DNA of 64,000 nucleotides from Nocardia sp. NBC_01329 (GCF_035956715.1 NZ_CP108381.1:5736001-5800000), one strand, 5' to 3'; positions 14,480 to 23,514 are shown, numbered from the stretch's first letter. Numbers and translations are program-made. Notes: generated from the sequence alone by a model not told the origin.

Positions 14480-16864
14480 TCAGATCATGTGCTTCTCGGC
14501 CATATAACGCATCACCTGCCAGCCGCAGAACACCGGAATCCAGCAGGTGAGCACTCGATAGAGCAGAACCGAGGGTACGGCCACCGCGGCGGGCAGACCG
14601 AACGCGGCCAGGCCGCCGATCAGCGCCGCCTCCACCGCACCGACACCGCCCGGCGTCGGTGCGGCCGAGGCCAGGGTGCCGCCGATCATCGTCACGATGG
14701 TCACGGTCACGAAGGTCGTTCCGCCCCCGAATGCCTGCACGCTGGCGAAAAGGGCGAGCGCCTGTCCCAGGGTCAGGGCCGCACAGCCGAGCACGATGAT
14801 CACGCAGCGTTTCGGATCACGCGCGAGCACCGCCAGTTCGACGACCACCTCCTGGACCTGCGGGAGCACCGAATTGTTCAGCCAGCGCCGCAGTTTCGGT
14901 ACGAACATGAAGGTGCCGACGATGCCCACCCCGACTCCGGCGATCAGGTAGAGCACTGTCGGCGAGGGTACGAAATGCGAGAGGTCCGCCGAAGTCCCGG
15001 CGGCCACACTGAACAGCACCAGCAGCGAGATATGGGTGCAGACCTGCACGGCCTGCTGTAGTGCCACGGCGGCCGTGGCGCGTACCGCCCCGACCCCGCC
15101 CTTCTGCAGGAAGCGCACACTCAGCGCCAGCCCGCCCACGCGCGCGGGGGTGGTGGTCGCGGCGAAGGTGTTCGCGATCTGCATCAGGACCAGCGGCCAG
15201 TACTTCACGACGCCGGCAGCGCAGGCCCACAGCGCCGCGGCCGTCCCGAGATAGGTCAGTGACGACAGTGCCAGCCCCGCCAGCGCCCACCACCAGTTCG
15301 CTTCTCTGAGCTGGGTGAAGAAGGTCGGTACCGCGCTGATGAAGGGATAGGCCACATAGACCAGGCCGATCAGCAGCGCCAGCTGGATGAGGCTCTTACG
15401 GTTGAACCGGGTGATCTGCTCGGCCTCGATCCGGTCCTCGCCGGTCTGTGTGCGGACCTCCTCGCGCGCGGCGGTCACCACCGATTTCCAGCCCGGGATG
15501 GATTTACGGATACCGCCCGGCATGGCGAACTTGGTGAGCCGGCGCGACGCGGTGAGCACGGTCTGCTCGCCGAGTACACCGATCGCCGAGCGCACCGCGG
15601 GTTCCGCACCGAAAACCGCCGTCATCGAGACCAGCAACTGGGCGATATCGGATTGGAGCTGGGCATCGGAGGCGCACAGTTCCGCCGCGGCGAAACCGCC
15701 GAACAACGCGCCATCGGGTCCTATCCGGATTTCGGCGGGTCGCAGCTCACCGTGGGCGATCCCGCGCTCCCGTAACACCGTCAGCGCCCGCCATACCGAA
15801 TCCAGTGCCCCGGCATCGCCGGGGTCCTGTCCGATCGAGCGCCCGGCCGGCAGCGTATGCGCATACAGCATCCAGCCGCGTGGCAGGCCCGATACCGTGA
15901 CCGGCCGGTGCGCGGCCGTGCCCAGTTCGTCCAGCGCGATAGCCATCAGCGCGCGATGCTCGACGGCACGATGCATGGAACCGTGCAGCGGGGCGGTCTC
16001 ACTGGAGCGGAAAGTGAGCCAGCGCCACAACTGGCGAAGCGCGCTGAGCGAGCGCTGATTCTTGCCGTACAGCTCGACCACCAGCGCGCGCTCGGGTTCC
16101 TCCACAGTCGCCGAGAGCATCAGCGCGCCGGGTCCGGCGGGCCGTACGACGGTGAATCTGGTGACGGTGTAACCGCGGTGCGCCAGCTGCCGTACCGCCG
16201 CGTCCAGCGGTACTTCCAGCGCCGGAGTCCCCACCAACAGCACGATCACCGCGCCCACCAGCCAGCCGACCACCAGACCGAACATGGCCCGGGCCGGAAC
16301 CACTGTGCTGACCACCAGATGGATGGGCGCGAAAGCCAGCAGCAACACCCACAGCCAGCGCCGGGGCCGCACCGGCAGCCACGGGCTGGCGACGGTGAGT
16401 ACCGCGGCCAGCAGGGCGATCCAGCGCGGGTCGTCCAGGAACTGCTGCAGGAAGGTTTTGTCGTCCAGGTTCTCCGGAACCTGCAGGTGCCATTGCGGCG
16501 CCGATAGTCCGCTCGGTGTGATGGAGAGCAGCAGTACCGCCGTCAACCCGGCGGTGGCGTAGCCGGCGAGCAGCTTCCACTGCCGCCCGAAAGCCAGTTC
16601 CACCAGGATCGCGAACGGCAGGATGAGGATGGCGATCCCGTACAGCAGGTAGACCAGATTGGACTGGTCGGGGTTGAGGAATCCGACGATATTGGAGACC
16701 GAACGTTCCAGTGCCAGCCATTCCGGCCGGGTGATCAGCGAACCGGCGATGACGACCGTCACCCCGACCGCCGCGAATACGACACGCAGAATATCGCTGG
16801 TCCGCCGCGTGAGCGGCTGGAGGAGACTGCCCGTGACCGGGATCTCCCGCCCATCGACTCGCAT
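14480..16864 (-). CDS. Large membrane protein: pseudokinase-like middle domain fused to an LPG-synthase-type transmembrane domain
   Basis: This ~794-residue protein has about seven N-terminal membrane helices (residues 20-215) and a soluble kinase-like region (about 235-470). There the catalytic-loop equivalent reads HGELRPAEI and the DFG position reads GGF, so key aspartates are absent. The C-terminal eight-helix LPG_synthase_TM/UPF0104 domain (about 500-790) has the typical TTTPARVGGLALSVRFLQ and APTPGGVGAVEAAL. Families with this C-terminal domain move or make lipids; no aminoacyl-transferase domain is present here. ATG at 16864 is used; a 31-residue upstream extension is possible but looks non-coding. 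Function is unknown. Confidence 0.8.
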   Translation of the reverse strand: MRVDGREIPVTGSLLQPLTRRTSDILRVVFAAVGVTVVIAGSLITRPEWLALERSVSNIVGFLNPDQSNLVYLLYGIAILILPFAILVELAFGRQWKLLAGYATAGLTAVLLLSITPSGLSAPQWHLQVPENLDDKTFLQQFLDDPRWIALLAAVLTVASPWLPVRPRRWLWVLLLAFAPIHLVVSTVVPARAMFGLVVGWLVGAVIVLLVGTPALEVPLDAAVRQLAHRGYTVTRFTVVRPAGPGALMLSATVEEPERALVVELYGKNQRSLSALRQLWRWLTFRSSETAPLHGSMHRAVEHRALMAIALDELGTAAHRPVTVSGLPRGWMLYAHTLPAGRSIGQDPGDAGALDSVWRALTVLRERGIAHGELRPAEIRIGPDGALFGGFAAAELCASDAQLQSDIAQLLVSMTAVFGAEPAVRSAIGVLGEQTVLTASRRLTKFAMPGGIRKSIPGWKSVVTAAREEVRTQTGEDRIEAEQITRFNRKSLIQLALLIGLVYVAYPFISAVPTFFTQLREANWWWALAGLALSSLTYLGTAAALWACAAGVVKYWPLVLMQIANTFAATTTPARVGGLALSVRFLQKGGVGAVRATAAVALQQAVQVCTHISLLVLFSVAAGTSADLSHFVPSPTVLYLIAGVGVGIVGTFMFVPKLRRWLNNSVLPQVQEVVVELAVLARDPKRCVIIVLGCAALTLGQALALFASVQAFGGGTTFVTVTIVTMIGGTLASAAPTPGGVGAVEAALIGGLAAFGLPAAVAVPSVLLYRVLTCWIPVFCGWQVMRYMAEKHMI

Positions 16865-16982
16865 GTCGTATCGGTACTTTCGGATCGAGGTGAAGCTGAC
16901 GGGCCGGTCACGGCCACCAGCAGGTGAGTATGCAGGAGCCCGAGCCGGACGATACACACCAACACGCTGCCAGAATCCAGGG

Positions 16983-17582
16983 GTGAGTAGTGATCAACGC
17001 ATCTGTTCGGTAGGGGATTCCTTCGTCGCCGGGGTGGGTGACCCGCAGGCTCTGGGCTGGACCGGCCGGCTGACCGCGCACGCCCGCGCCGCGGGGGCGG
17101 CGCGGACCGTGTACAACCTCGGGGTGCGTGGGCACACCTCCGCCGATATCGCCGCACGGTGGTTCGCGGAATGTCTGGTGCGGCTGCCGGTCGGGTCGGA
17201 CGGACGGGTGGTGTTCTCGTTCGGGGTGAACGACACCCTGCTCGTCGACGGCCGCCCCCGGGTCGAGGCACGGAGCTCGGTTGCGAACCTGTCCGTGCTG
17301 CTCACCACCGCTCGGGCGCAGGAGTGGCCGGTGTTGGTGGTGGGCCCGCCGCCGGTCGACGACGCGGGGCGCAATCAGCGGATCGAAGAGCTGGACCGGA
17401 CCTTCGAGCAGACGTGCGCCGAATTCGAGGTCCCCTACGCCGCGTCCTTCCGTTTGCTGGCCGACGCCCCGGTCTGGGCGGAGCAGGTGCGGGCCGGGGA
17501 CGGCGCGCATCCGGGGGCGGATGGTTATGCCGCTTTCGCCGACCGGCTGCTGCCCGCGTGGCGGCAATGGCTGGGCTACTGA
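16983..17582 (+). CDS. SGNH/GDSL-family esterase or acyl hydrolase
   Basis: This 199-residue protein has all SGNH blocks: Ser in SVGDSFVAG (near residue 11), Gly in NLGVRGHT, Asn in FSFGVNDTLL, and the Asp-His pair in GDGAHPGADGY near the C-terminus. No signal peptide is visible, so it is probably cytosolic. The GTG start at 16983 places the GDS block where the family has it. It is divergent from the LPG-synthase-like gene and converges with the ABC1 kinase gene. Substrate unknown. Confidence 0.88.
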   Translation: MSSDQRICSVGDSFVAGVGDPQALGWTGRLTAHARAAGAARTVYNLGVRGHTSADIAARWFAECLVRLPVGSDGRVVFSFGVNDTLLVDGRPRVEARSSVANLSVLLTTARAQEWPVLVVGPPPVDDAGRNQRIEELDRTFEQTCAEFEVPYAASFRLLADAPVWAEQVRAGDGAHPGADGYAAFADRLLPAWRQWLGY

Positions 17583-17679
17583 TTGTGCCCAGGGATAAAT
17601 AGGAGAGATATTCCGTAAATCAGGCATTCTCACCGAAAAATGTCCCAGACGGTGTGTGCGATTTCCGGCAGCCGGGAGA

Positions 17680-19053
17680 TCAGTTCGCCGCTACACCCGG
17701 CGCCGGATCGTGCCGCATCACCGCGAAAACCTCGCCGAGTTCGGGCACCGACCGCTCCAGTTCGGCACTGAAGTCGCATTCACATTCCAGCTGGCTCAAA
17801 GTGCCGACCATGGTGAGCGCGGCCCGCGCGAACGGGGTGCATTCCGGTGGCAGCGTCAGCTCGCGCATCACATTCGTCAACCGCAGGGCCGTAGTGCGCA
17901 GCACCTGTTTGCGCAACCACGGTGTGGTGATGCGGAACCGCGGATGCCGCACCGGCTCCGCGCACGCCGACAGTGCCACATCCAAGGCGACTGCGTCGAG
18001 AGTCCTTCCCGGAAAAGCGAACCCGTGTGTACGCACCGCCGTCTCCAAGGCCGCCGGATCGCCGTTGAAGATCGCGTCGCACATCTCGACCACCAACCGG
18101 GTGAAACCCGGATGCGGCCACGGCGCGCATGCACCGAAATCCACCACCCCTAGCCGGTCGTCCGCGAGCAGGCGCAGATTGCCGGGATGCGGGTCGCAGT
18201 ACAGAAGCCCGTGCTGCTCCCAGCCCGTCAGCACGAACCGCATCATCGTCTCGCCGACCCGGTCCCGCTGCGCCCGACTGCCGGACTCGATGATCCGGGT
18301 GGCCGGAATGCCCTCGAGCCATTCCGAAACCAGCACATCGCCATGCTGTGCCAGGACCTCCGGTACCCGGAATTCGGCACTCCCGGCATAGACCCGGGCG
18401 AAGGTCCGCTGATTATCTGCCTCGGCAGCGTAATCCAGTTCCGCGCGCACACTCTCGCACAATGCCTCGGTCACCGATTTCACATCCGCGCCCGGCAGGA
18501 ACACCGAAGCCAGCGTGGAGATCCGTCGCAACTGCACCAGATCCGACTCCACCGCCGCCCGGGCACCCGGATACATGACCTTCACCGCGACCGCCCGCCC
18601 GTCGTGCCAGATCCCGCGATGCACCTGACCGATCGAGGCAGCCGCCGCCCGCCGATCGTCGAACTCCCGGAACAGCTCCCGCCAATCCGGACCCAGATGT
18701 TCGGCCAGTACTCCGTGCACAGTGGTCGGCAGCATCACCGGCGCCGAATCCTGTAACCGGGCCAGCGCGGCCTGATACGGCGCGGCGATATCGCGCGGCA
18801 GGGCGAGCTGATAGATCGCCAGCAACTGGCCGAGCTTGGCGGCGCAACCCTTCAACTCGCCCAGCACCTGGAACATGTGCTCGGCGGTCCGGGTCTGGAT
18901 TTCCCGGTTCACCTCCCGCGCCGGACGGCCCAGTGCCCGGCGGCCCGCGCCCGCCGCCTGCCGGCCCGCGAACGCGACCGGTAGCGCTACGAGTCGGGCG
19001 CTGCGCAGCGCCCGTCGCACCGGGGGCGCGCCAGGATCACGTCGACTGCTCAT
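17680..19053 (-). CDS. ABC1/UbiB-family atypical kinase
   Basis: This 457-residue protein has the ABC1 signature elements in order: KLGQLLAIYQ (KxGQ helix, near residue 73), AAAASIGQVHRG (Ala-rich nucleotide loop), VAVKVMYP (lysine), EWLEGIP, YCDPHPGNLR (catalytic loop) and VDFGACAP (metal-binding). The family supports quinone and lipid metabolism through ATPase or kinase activity. Actinobacterial members commonly have no known substrate. It is transcribed divergently from the GntR gene. Confidence 0.9.
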   Translation of the reverse strand: MSSRRDPGAPPVRRALRSARLVALPVAFAGRQAAGAGRRALGRPAREVNREIQTRTAEHMFQVLGELKGCAAKLGQLLAIYQLALPRDIAAPYQAALARLQDSAPVMLPTTVHGVLAEHLGPDWRELFREFDDRRAAAASIGQVHRGIWHDGRAVAVKVMYPGARAAVESDLVQLRRISTLASVFLPGADVKSVTEALCESVRAELDYAAEADNQRTFARVYAGSAEFRVPEVLAQHGDVLVSEWLEGIPATRIIESGSRAQRDRVGETMMRFVLTGWEQHGLLYCDPHPGNLRLLADDRLGVVDFGACAPWPHPGFTRLVVEMCDAIFNGDPAALETAVRTHGFAFPGRTLDAVALDVALSACAEPVRHPRFRITTPWLRKQVLRTTALRLTNVMRELTLPPECTPFARAALTMVGTLSQLECECDFSAELERSVPELGEVFAVMRHDPAPGVAAN

Positions 19054-19089
19054 TCCTCACCCCAGAAGCGATTCGCCTGTTCTCCTGTG

Positions 19090-19116
19090 CAGTCTGGCAT
19101 ATTTGCGCATAGACTG
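19090..19116. promoter_or_regulatory. Candidate operator between the ABC1 kinase and GntR genes
   Basis: CAGTCT (19090-19095) and AGACTG (19111-19116) form a perfect 6-bp inverted repeat spaced by 15 bases in the 98-base divergent gap. It is a plausible site for the adjacent GntR regulator; no other evidence. Confidence 0.3.
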
Positions 19117-19151
19117 TCTGGGACGTATCAGCTGCCGAGAAAGGTGCATCC

Positions 19152-19943
19152 ATGGGGTCCCGGACGGTGGTCGCCGATGTCGCCGACGAACTGGCACGGC
19201 GGGTCGCCGCAGGGGAATATCAGCCCGGCGAGCTGATGCCCTCGGTCCGGCAGGTCGCCGAAGAGTTCGAGATGAACCGGGCAACCGCCCAGCTCACCCT
19301 CGGCCGACTGGAATCCTACGGGTTCGTCGAGGCCCGGCGCGGTAAAGGTTTCACCATCCGCGAAGTCCGCGCAGCCGGCGGCCTGGACGTCTACCGGCAC
19401 CTCTTCCGGTTCTCCGTCCCGATGCCCGAGGTCGCGATCGAGATGTTCCGCGATATCGTCGAGGTCGAACGCGGCATCGTATTGGACGCATTGCTTTCCT
19501 ACACCGGCCTCGCTCACGGCGCAGCCGCAGCCGCCGGAGTCGATCTCGCCGAACTGAAAGCCGAGATCGACACGCTGGAAACGCTGGCGCGACTGGATGT
19601 TCCCGACTACCGCCGGATCCTCGCCATCGAGATCGACGTAGTACGCAAATTGCTGGTGGCACTCGAATCGAGCATGCAGCGAGCCATTCTGAACTCCATC
19701 GGCGAAATGGTGCTCGAAGTCCCCGAAGCCGTCGACGCCTATTTCGCGGGCGCCGCCGACCTGCACGTCCTGGTCTGGCGGGCACTGATCGCGGTCTGGG
19801 AATCGGAATCCGGCCCCACTCCAGCACAACTCGCGCTCTTCGAGGACCTGTTCGGGATGTACCACAACAAAGTTGTCGCCCGGTTCGAGGAACTGCTCGG
19901 CGCCGAAGGCGAAGTCGAAGAAGTCCACGCGGCCACCGCTTGA
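19152..19943 (+). CDS. GntR-family transcriptional regulator
   Basis: This 263-residue regulator has an N-terminal winged helix (residues 5-75: ELARRVAAGEYQPGELMPSV, then EEFEMNRATAQLTLGRLESY, then a wing GKGFTIREV) and an all-helical C-terminal domain of the FCD type that would bind an organic acid or related effector. Start ATG at 19152 with a GAGAAAGG SD. It probably regulates itself and the divergent ABC1 kinase gene. Confidence 0.85.
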   Translation: MGSRTVVADVADELARRVAAGEYQPGELMPSVRQVAEEFEMNRATAQLTLGRLESYGFVEARRGKGFTIREVRAAGGLDVYRHLFRFSVPMPEVAIEMFRDIVEVERGIVLDALLSYTGLAHGAAAAAGVDLAELKAEIDTLETLARLDVPDYRRILAIEIDVVRKLLVALESSMQRAILNSIGEMVLEVPEAVDAYFAGAADLHVLVWRALIAVWESESGPTPAQLALFEDLFGMYHNKVVARFEELLGAEGEVEEVHAATA

Positions 19944-20032
19944 GTGCGGTCGCAGCGCAGCCCCCGACGGGCGGAAGCCGTCTGTAGGGCGGGTGGCAAG
20001 CTCACCGTCGACCGAGAATCCGGTACCAGCGT

Positions 20033-20400
20033 GAATGCTGAGTGTTGGGCTTGCTTGTGGGAGTTGGTGGTGAGCTCGTTCGTGGCGGTGAGGGGTGGGG
20101 GGTGCCCGCGGGGGTGAGCTCGGTCGTCAAGGTGAGTGGTGGGCTTCTCGCGGGAGTGAGGGTGAGGTTGCTCGCGAGGGGTGGGAGGTGAGCTTGCTCG
20201 TGAAGGTGAGAGGTGAGGTTGCTCGCGGGAGTGAGGGTGAGGGTGAGTGGTGGGCTTCTCGCGGGAGTGGGGGTGAAGTTGCTAGCGAGGGGCGAGGGTG
20301 AGGGTGAGTGGTGGGCTTCTCGCGGGAGTGGGGGTGAAGTTGCTAGCGAGGGGTGGGAGGTGGGCTTGTTTGTGAGGGTGAGAGGTGGGCTTGTTTGTGA
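20033..20400. repeat. G-rich minisatellite
   Basis: The DNA has strong strand asymmetry (G-rich on the plus strand), built of imperfect units based on GGTGAGTGGTGGGCTTCTCG and GGGGTGAAGTTGCTAGCGAG. One 60-bp unit is repeated exactly at 20233-20292 and 20294-20353. Long open frames across it are compositional artefacts. It runs directly into the palindromic element at 20401. A similar tract adjoins the matching element at 58.3 kb. Confidence 0.8.
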
Positions 20401-20580
20401 AGGTGCTGTGTTTATTGGCGCGCTGGCGCGCGCGGGGGTTGAGGCCCTGAAGTCTCGCCGTTCAGGCCTCGAGACTCGCGCCTGCGGCGCATGCGCTTCG
20501 AGGCCTGAACGGCGAGACGGCCTCAACCCTTTGGGGTGTCTCGTAAGACTCGACTCATTGGGTTGCGTCGGGATTGGTGG
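20401..20580. repeat. Long palindromic repeat element, copy 1
   Basis: A nested inverted repeat occupies 20438-20527: outer 9-bp arms (GTTGAGGCC/GGCCTCAAC), perfect inner 21-bp arms (20452-20472 with 20498-20518) and a 25-base loop. It is preceded by a GC-only hairpin (GCGCGCTGGCGCGC) and followed by a conserved tail to about 20566. The 90-bp palindrome is identical to the one at 58354-58443. It lies between convergent genes, so it could terminate transcription both ways, but its size suggests a mobile or structural repeat. Confidence 0.85.
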
Positions 20581-20663
20581 TCTCGGGCGGCATGCAGGTC
20601 CGGCCGTGCGGTAGGCCTGTATCCGGTTCTCTTCGCGGACTGGCGCGCCTGCACGGTGCCGAG

Positions 20664-20796
20664 TTTTACGAGGCCCACAAAGGTCGAGGCCCGTCCCGCC
20701 GTTCAGCGCCCGAAGCGCATGCGCGAAGCGCGAGTCTCGGGCGCTGAACGGCGGGACTTCCGGGGGCCTCGACCCGCGCCGCCGCAGGCGGCGCAA
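20664..20796. repeat. Long palindromic repeat element, diverged copy in opposite orientation
   Basis: It has the same architecture as the element at 20438-20527, but inverted: outer arms GGTCGAGGCC/GGCCTCGACC, perfect 21-bp inner arms (20693-20713 with 20737-20757) and a 23-base loop that matches the reverse complement of the other loop with small changes. The inner arms differ from copy 1 at several positions, each compensated on the opposite arm. A GCGCCGCC-GCA-GGCGGCGC hairpin follows at 20776-20794, then the tail CAAATAGACACAG. Confidence 0.8.
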
Positions 20797-20807
20797 ATAG
20801 ACACAGT

Positions 20808-21935
20808 TCAGATATCGCCGTTCAGCTTGTTCAACCGCTCGCAGGCCGTTACGTATTCGTCGACCAGCCGGCTCATGACCTCGCCCGAGCGCTCCATTTT
20901 GTTCATCATGCCGACCACTTGGCCGACCGGGTTGAAGTTCACGTCCTTGGCGGCTTCGGGGTAGCGGTGGCCGCGCTTCACGCCGTCCAGGGCGACCATC
21001 ATCTGCAGCGGCATCGGGAGTGGGTCGGGGGTCTCCGCCGATTCCCAGGCGTCGGTCCAGTCGTTGCGCAGCATGCGGGCCGGTTTACCGGTCCAGGCGC
21101 GGGAGCGGATGGTGTCGTGGCTGGTGGCGTCGATGTAGGTCTTCATCTGGGCGGGCGGCACATTGGCCTCTTCCACCGTCAGCCAGATGGATCCGGTCCA
21201 CGCGCCCGCGGCGCCCATCGCCATCGCGGCCGCGATCTGGCGGCCGTCGCCGATACCGCCGGCCGCGAGCACCGGCAGATCGCCGACGGCGTCGATGACC
21301 TGCGGCCACAGGACCAGTGAGGAGACCTCACCGCAGTGGCCGCCGCCTTCGGTGCCCTGGCAGACCACGAAGTCCAGGCCGGCGTCCTTGTGGTTCAGGG
21401 CGTGCTTCACCGAACCGCACAGCGCGCCGATCAACCGGCCGGATTCCTGGATCTGGGAGACGAATTCCGGCGGGGGGGTGCCGAGCGCGTTGGCGACCAG
21501 CTTCGCCTTCGGGTGCCGCAGGATCACCTCGACCTGCGGGGCGGCGGTGGTGGCGGTCCAGCCGAGCAACTGCGGATGGACCTCTTCTTCGGGAAGCTTC
21601 GGGACGCCGTGGTCGGCGAGGATCTTCTCGGCGAAGTCGCGGTGGCCCTGGGGGACATGTTTGACGAGTTCGGCCTCGAGCTGTTCGGGGGAGAGGCCGT
21701 CGATACCTTTCCCCTCGTATTTGGAGGGGATCACCAGGTCGACGCCGTAGGGGTTGTCGCCGACGTGCTCGTCCAGCCAGGCCAGCTCGACCTCGAGCTG
21801 TTCGGCGGTGAATCCGACGGCGCCGAGGACGCCGAGACCGCCGGCGTTGCTGACCGCGGCCGCCACGTCGCGGCAGTGGGTGAAGGCGAAGATGGGGAAC
21901 TCGATCCCCAGCCGGTCGCAGATATCGGTACGCAT
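20808..21935 (-). CDS. Nitronate monooxygenase-family flavoprotein (Rv1533-like)
   Basis: This 375-residue TIM-barrel flavoenzyme has N-terminal LGIEFPIFAFTHCRDVAAAV, a central VVCQGTEGGGHCGEVSSL block, and the phosphate-binding VLAAGGIGDGRQ followed by MAMGAAGAWTGSIW. It is longer than the paralogue at 10.6 kb and of a different subfamily, recalled as Rv1533-like. Two operator-like sites matching the KstR pattern TNNAACNNGTTNNA lie upstream. They suggest control by a TetR-family repressor of steroid or lipid catabolism, and a substrate in that area. Confidence 0.88.
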   Translation of the reverse strand: MRTDICDRLGIEFPIFAFTHCRDVAAAVSNAGGLGVLGAVGFTAEQLEVELAWLDEHVGDNPYGVDLVIPSKYEGKGIDGLSPEQLEAELVKHVPQGHRDFAEKILADHGVPKLPEEEVHPQLLGWTATTAAPQVEVILRHPKAKLVANALGTPPPEFVSQIQESGRLIGALCGSVKHALNHKDAGLDFVVCQGTEGGGHCGEVSSLVLWPQVIDAVGDLPVLAAGGIGDGRQIAAAMAMGAAGAWTGSIWLTVEEANVPPAQMKTYIDATSHDTIRSRAWTGKPARMLRNDWTDAWESAETPDPLPMPLQMMVALDGVKRGHRYPEAAKDVNFNPVGQVVGMMNKMERSGEVMSRLVDEYVTACERLNKLNGDI

Positions 21936-21957
21936 GGCGGTGCTGTCTCCCTATGGC

Positions 21958-21971
21958 TGGAACAAGTTACA
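21958..21971. promoter_or_regulatory. KstR-type operator, start-proximal
   Basis: TGGAACAAGTTACA matches TNNAACNNGTTNNA at every fixed position. It ends 23 bases before the monooxygenase ATG (minus strand, 21935), where a repressor would block the promoter or elongation. Confidence 0.5.
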
Positions 21972-22085
21972 TAATTGCCGCGCGGCGGCTGATTCGACCG
22001 CTGTCACCCGTAGGCCTCGAATATGCCGCACACCTCCTACAACAGTGGCCGGCGCAGCGGAACCCGACAGGTGTCACACCTTGAA

Positions 22086-22099
22086 TGTAACACGTTCTA
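22086..22099. promoter_or_regulatory. KstR-type operator, distal
   Basis: TGTAACACGTTCTA also matches TNNAACNNGTTNNA fully (minus strand TAGAACGTGTTACA, close to typical KstR boxes). It lies 150 bases upstream of the monooxygenase start and just after the GT87 stop. Confidence 0.55.
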
Positions 22100-22116
22100 G
22101 TTTTATTGGAACCGCT

Positions 22117-23514
22117 TCAGCCGTGCGTCCTCCGCCCGGCCTCGTTCATCAGGTCGCCCGGCTCCCGATCACCCGCGGAGGTTCGCGGCGCCCGCAGCGG
22201 AACCTTCAGAAACAGCCAGAACAGCAACACCAGCAAGGTGGCCCGCCCCCAGACCCCGAACCGGACCACCGCCTCCATCAGCTCGACCGAATCCCCGGTG
22301 CCCATCGTGTAGAAGTAGCGGAAAACGCCCACCCCGATCGCTATATCGGCGACCAGATAGCTCCACACCACCGGCCACGGCACCGCCAGCAACACCAGAA
22401 ACGGGATCAACCACAGCGTGTACTGGGGTGAATGCACCTTGTGGAACACCAGGAATCCGCACAGCATCGCCCCGCTGACGCCGAGCCACGGATACACGCC
22501 CGATTCGGCATAGCGCCGCCACCCCGCCCACAAGGCCACGGCGAACGACACGATGATCAGAGTCGGTGAGGCGATCGAGACGATCTCGGAGAAGGCGGAG
22601 CTGCTCAGCGGATCCGAACCGAACAGCGGTCGCAGGCCCCAGTACCAGATCGAGTTGGTCGTGATATCGGCTTCGCGCTGCTGCTGAAACTCGATCGAAG
22701 CCCGCCAGCCTTCGTAGCCGGCGAGGGCGAAAGGCAGATTGAACGCCGCCACTGTCACGGCGGCGGCGGCCCCGGTTATCAGCGCACCGGCGATATCCGG
22801 GCGCCGGCGGACCCTCGGCTCGGCGTGCTCTCGCTCCCCGCCGGTCAGGACATACAGCATCAGTGGGACCACGAAGATCGCCGGATAGATCTTGAAACAG
22901 AACCCCAACCCCAGCAGCATCGCGGCCAGTGCCCCCCGTACGCGCAACGGATACCGGGTCGAGGCCATCATCGCGGCGGCCGCCACGGTCGTGCACACCA
23001 CCGGTAGTTCCCAGTTGTGGAACGCGTAAAGCACCAGCGGCGGCCCCGCCGCCCAGAGCAGCGCGGCCCGGCCCGCCAACCGGGCCAGCAGCCAGGCGGT
23101 GACCAGGGCGAACGGCGCCAACAGCAGGGCGGACCGAAGGAGGAAGGCTGCGTCGTTGTGCGCGCCCAGTGCGCCGAGCCACATCAGCAGTCCGCTCAGC
23201 ACCGGATATTCGACGGCGCCGCCGGTCAGTGTCCCGTCGGCGGTGATCCCGCCGTGTACATAGGGAAAAATATGCTGATCGATATCGCGGCCCAGCCAGA
23301 GGAACTGGATATCTGAATAACAGACCCGGGCGTCCTTGATGTAATCGAAGGCGGCACTGCGGCCGTCGGCGCGGAAAGGCGATCCCGCGCACCGCGCCTT
23401 GTTGAGGAATGCGACCAGCAGTGTGGCGCCACACAGCAGTACGACTGTGAGAATGGTCGTACGCCGGGCCACGCGATCGGCCCCGAACGCACCCGCGGCC
23501 GGTCCGATCGACAT
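22117..23514 (-). CDS. GT87-type polyprenol-phosphate-dependent glycosyltransferase, multi-pass membrane protein
   Basis: This 465-residue protein has about ten membrane helices. Features of the GT-C/GT87 mannosyltransferase group are YSDIQFLWLGRDIDQHIFPY (first extracytoplasmic loop with acidic residues), AVEYPVLSGLLMWLG, GLGFCFKIYPAIFVVPLML and HKVHSPQYTLWLIPF. Relatives use polyprenyl-phosphomannose to decorate lipids or arabinogalactan precursors. It is divergent from rpsF. A longer paralogue lies at 47.8-49.7 kb; both share the EYPVLSG and SPQY(T/S)LWL(I/V)P motifs. Acceptor unknown. Confidence 0.82.
   Translation of the reverse strand: MSIGPAAGAFGADRVARRTTILTVVLLCGATLLVAFLNKARCAGSPFRADGRSAAFDYIKDARVCYSDIQFLWLGRDIDQHIFPYVHGGITADGTLTGGAVEYPVLSGLLMWLGALGAHNDAAFLLRSALLLAPFALVTAWLLARLAGRAALLWAAGPPLVLYAFHNWELPVVCTTVAAAAMMASTRYPLRVRGALAAMLLGLGFCFKIYPAIFVVPLMLYVLTGGEREHAEPRVRRRPDIAGALITGAAAAVTVAAFNLPFALAGYEGWRASIEFQQQREADITTNSIWYWGLRPLFGSDPLSSSAFSEIVSIASPTLIIVSFAVALWAGWRRYAESGVYPWLGVSGAMLCGFLVFHKVHSPQYTLWLIPFLVLLAVPWPVVWSYLVADIAIGVGVFRYFYTMGTGDSVELMEAVVRFGVWGRATLLVLLFWLFLKVPLRAPRTSAGDREPGDLMNEAGRRTHG

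Noticed and set aside
20033..20400. CRISPR array
   Set aside because: The repeats are contiguous G-rich minisatellite units with no unique spacers of even length and no cas genes.
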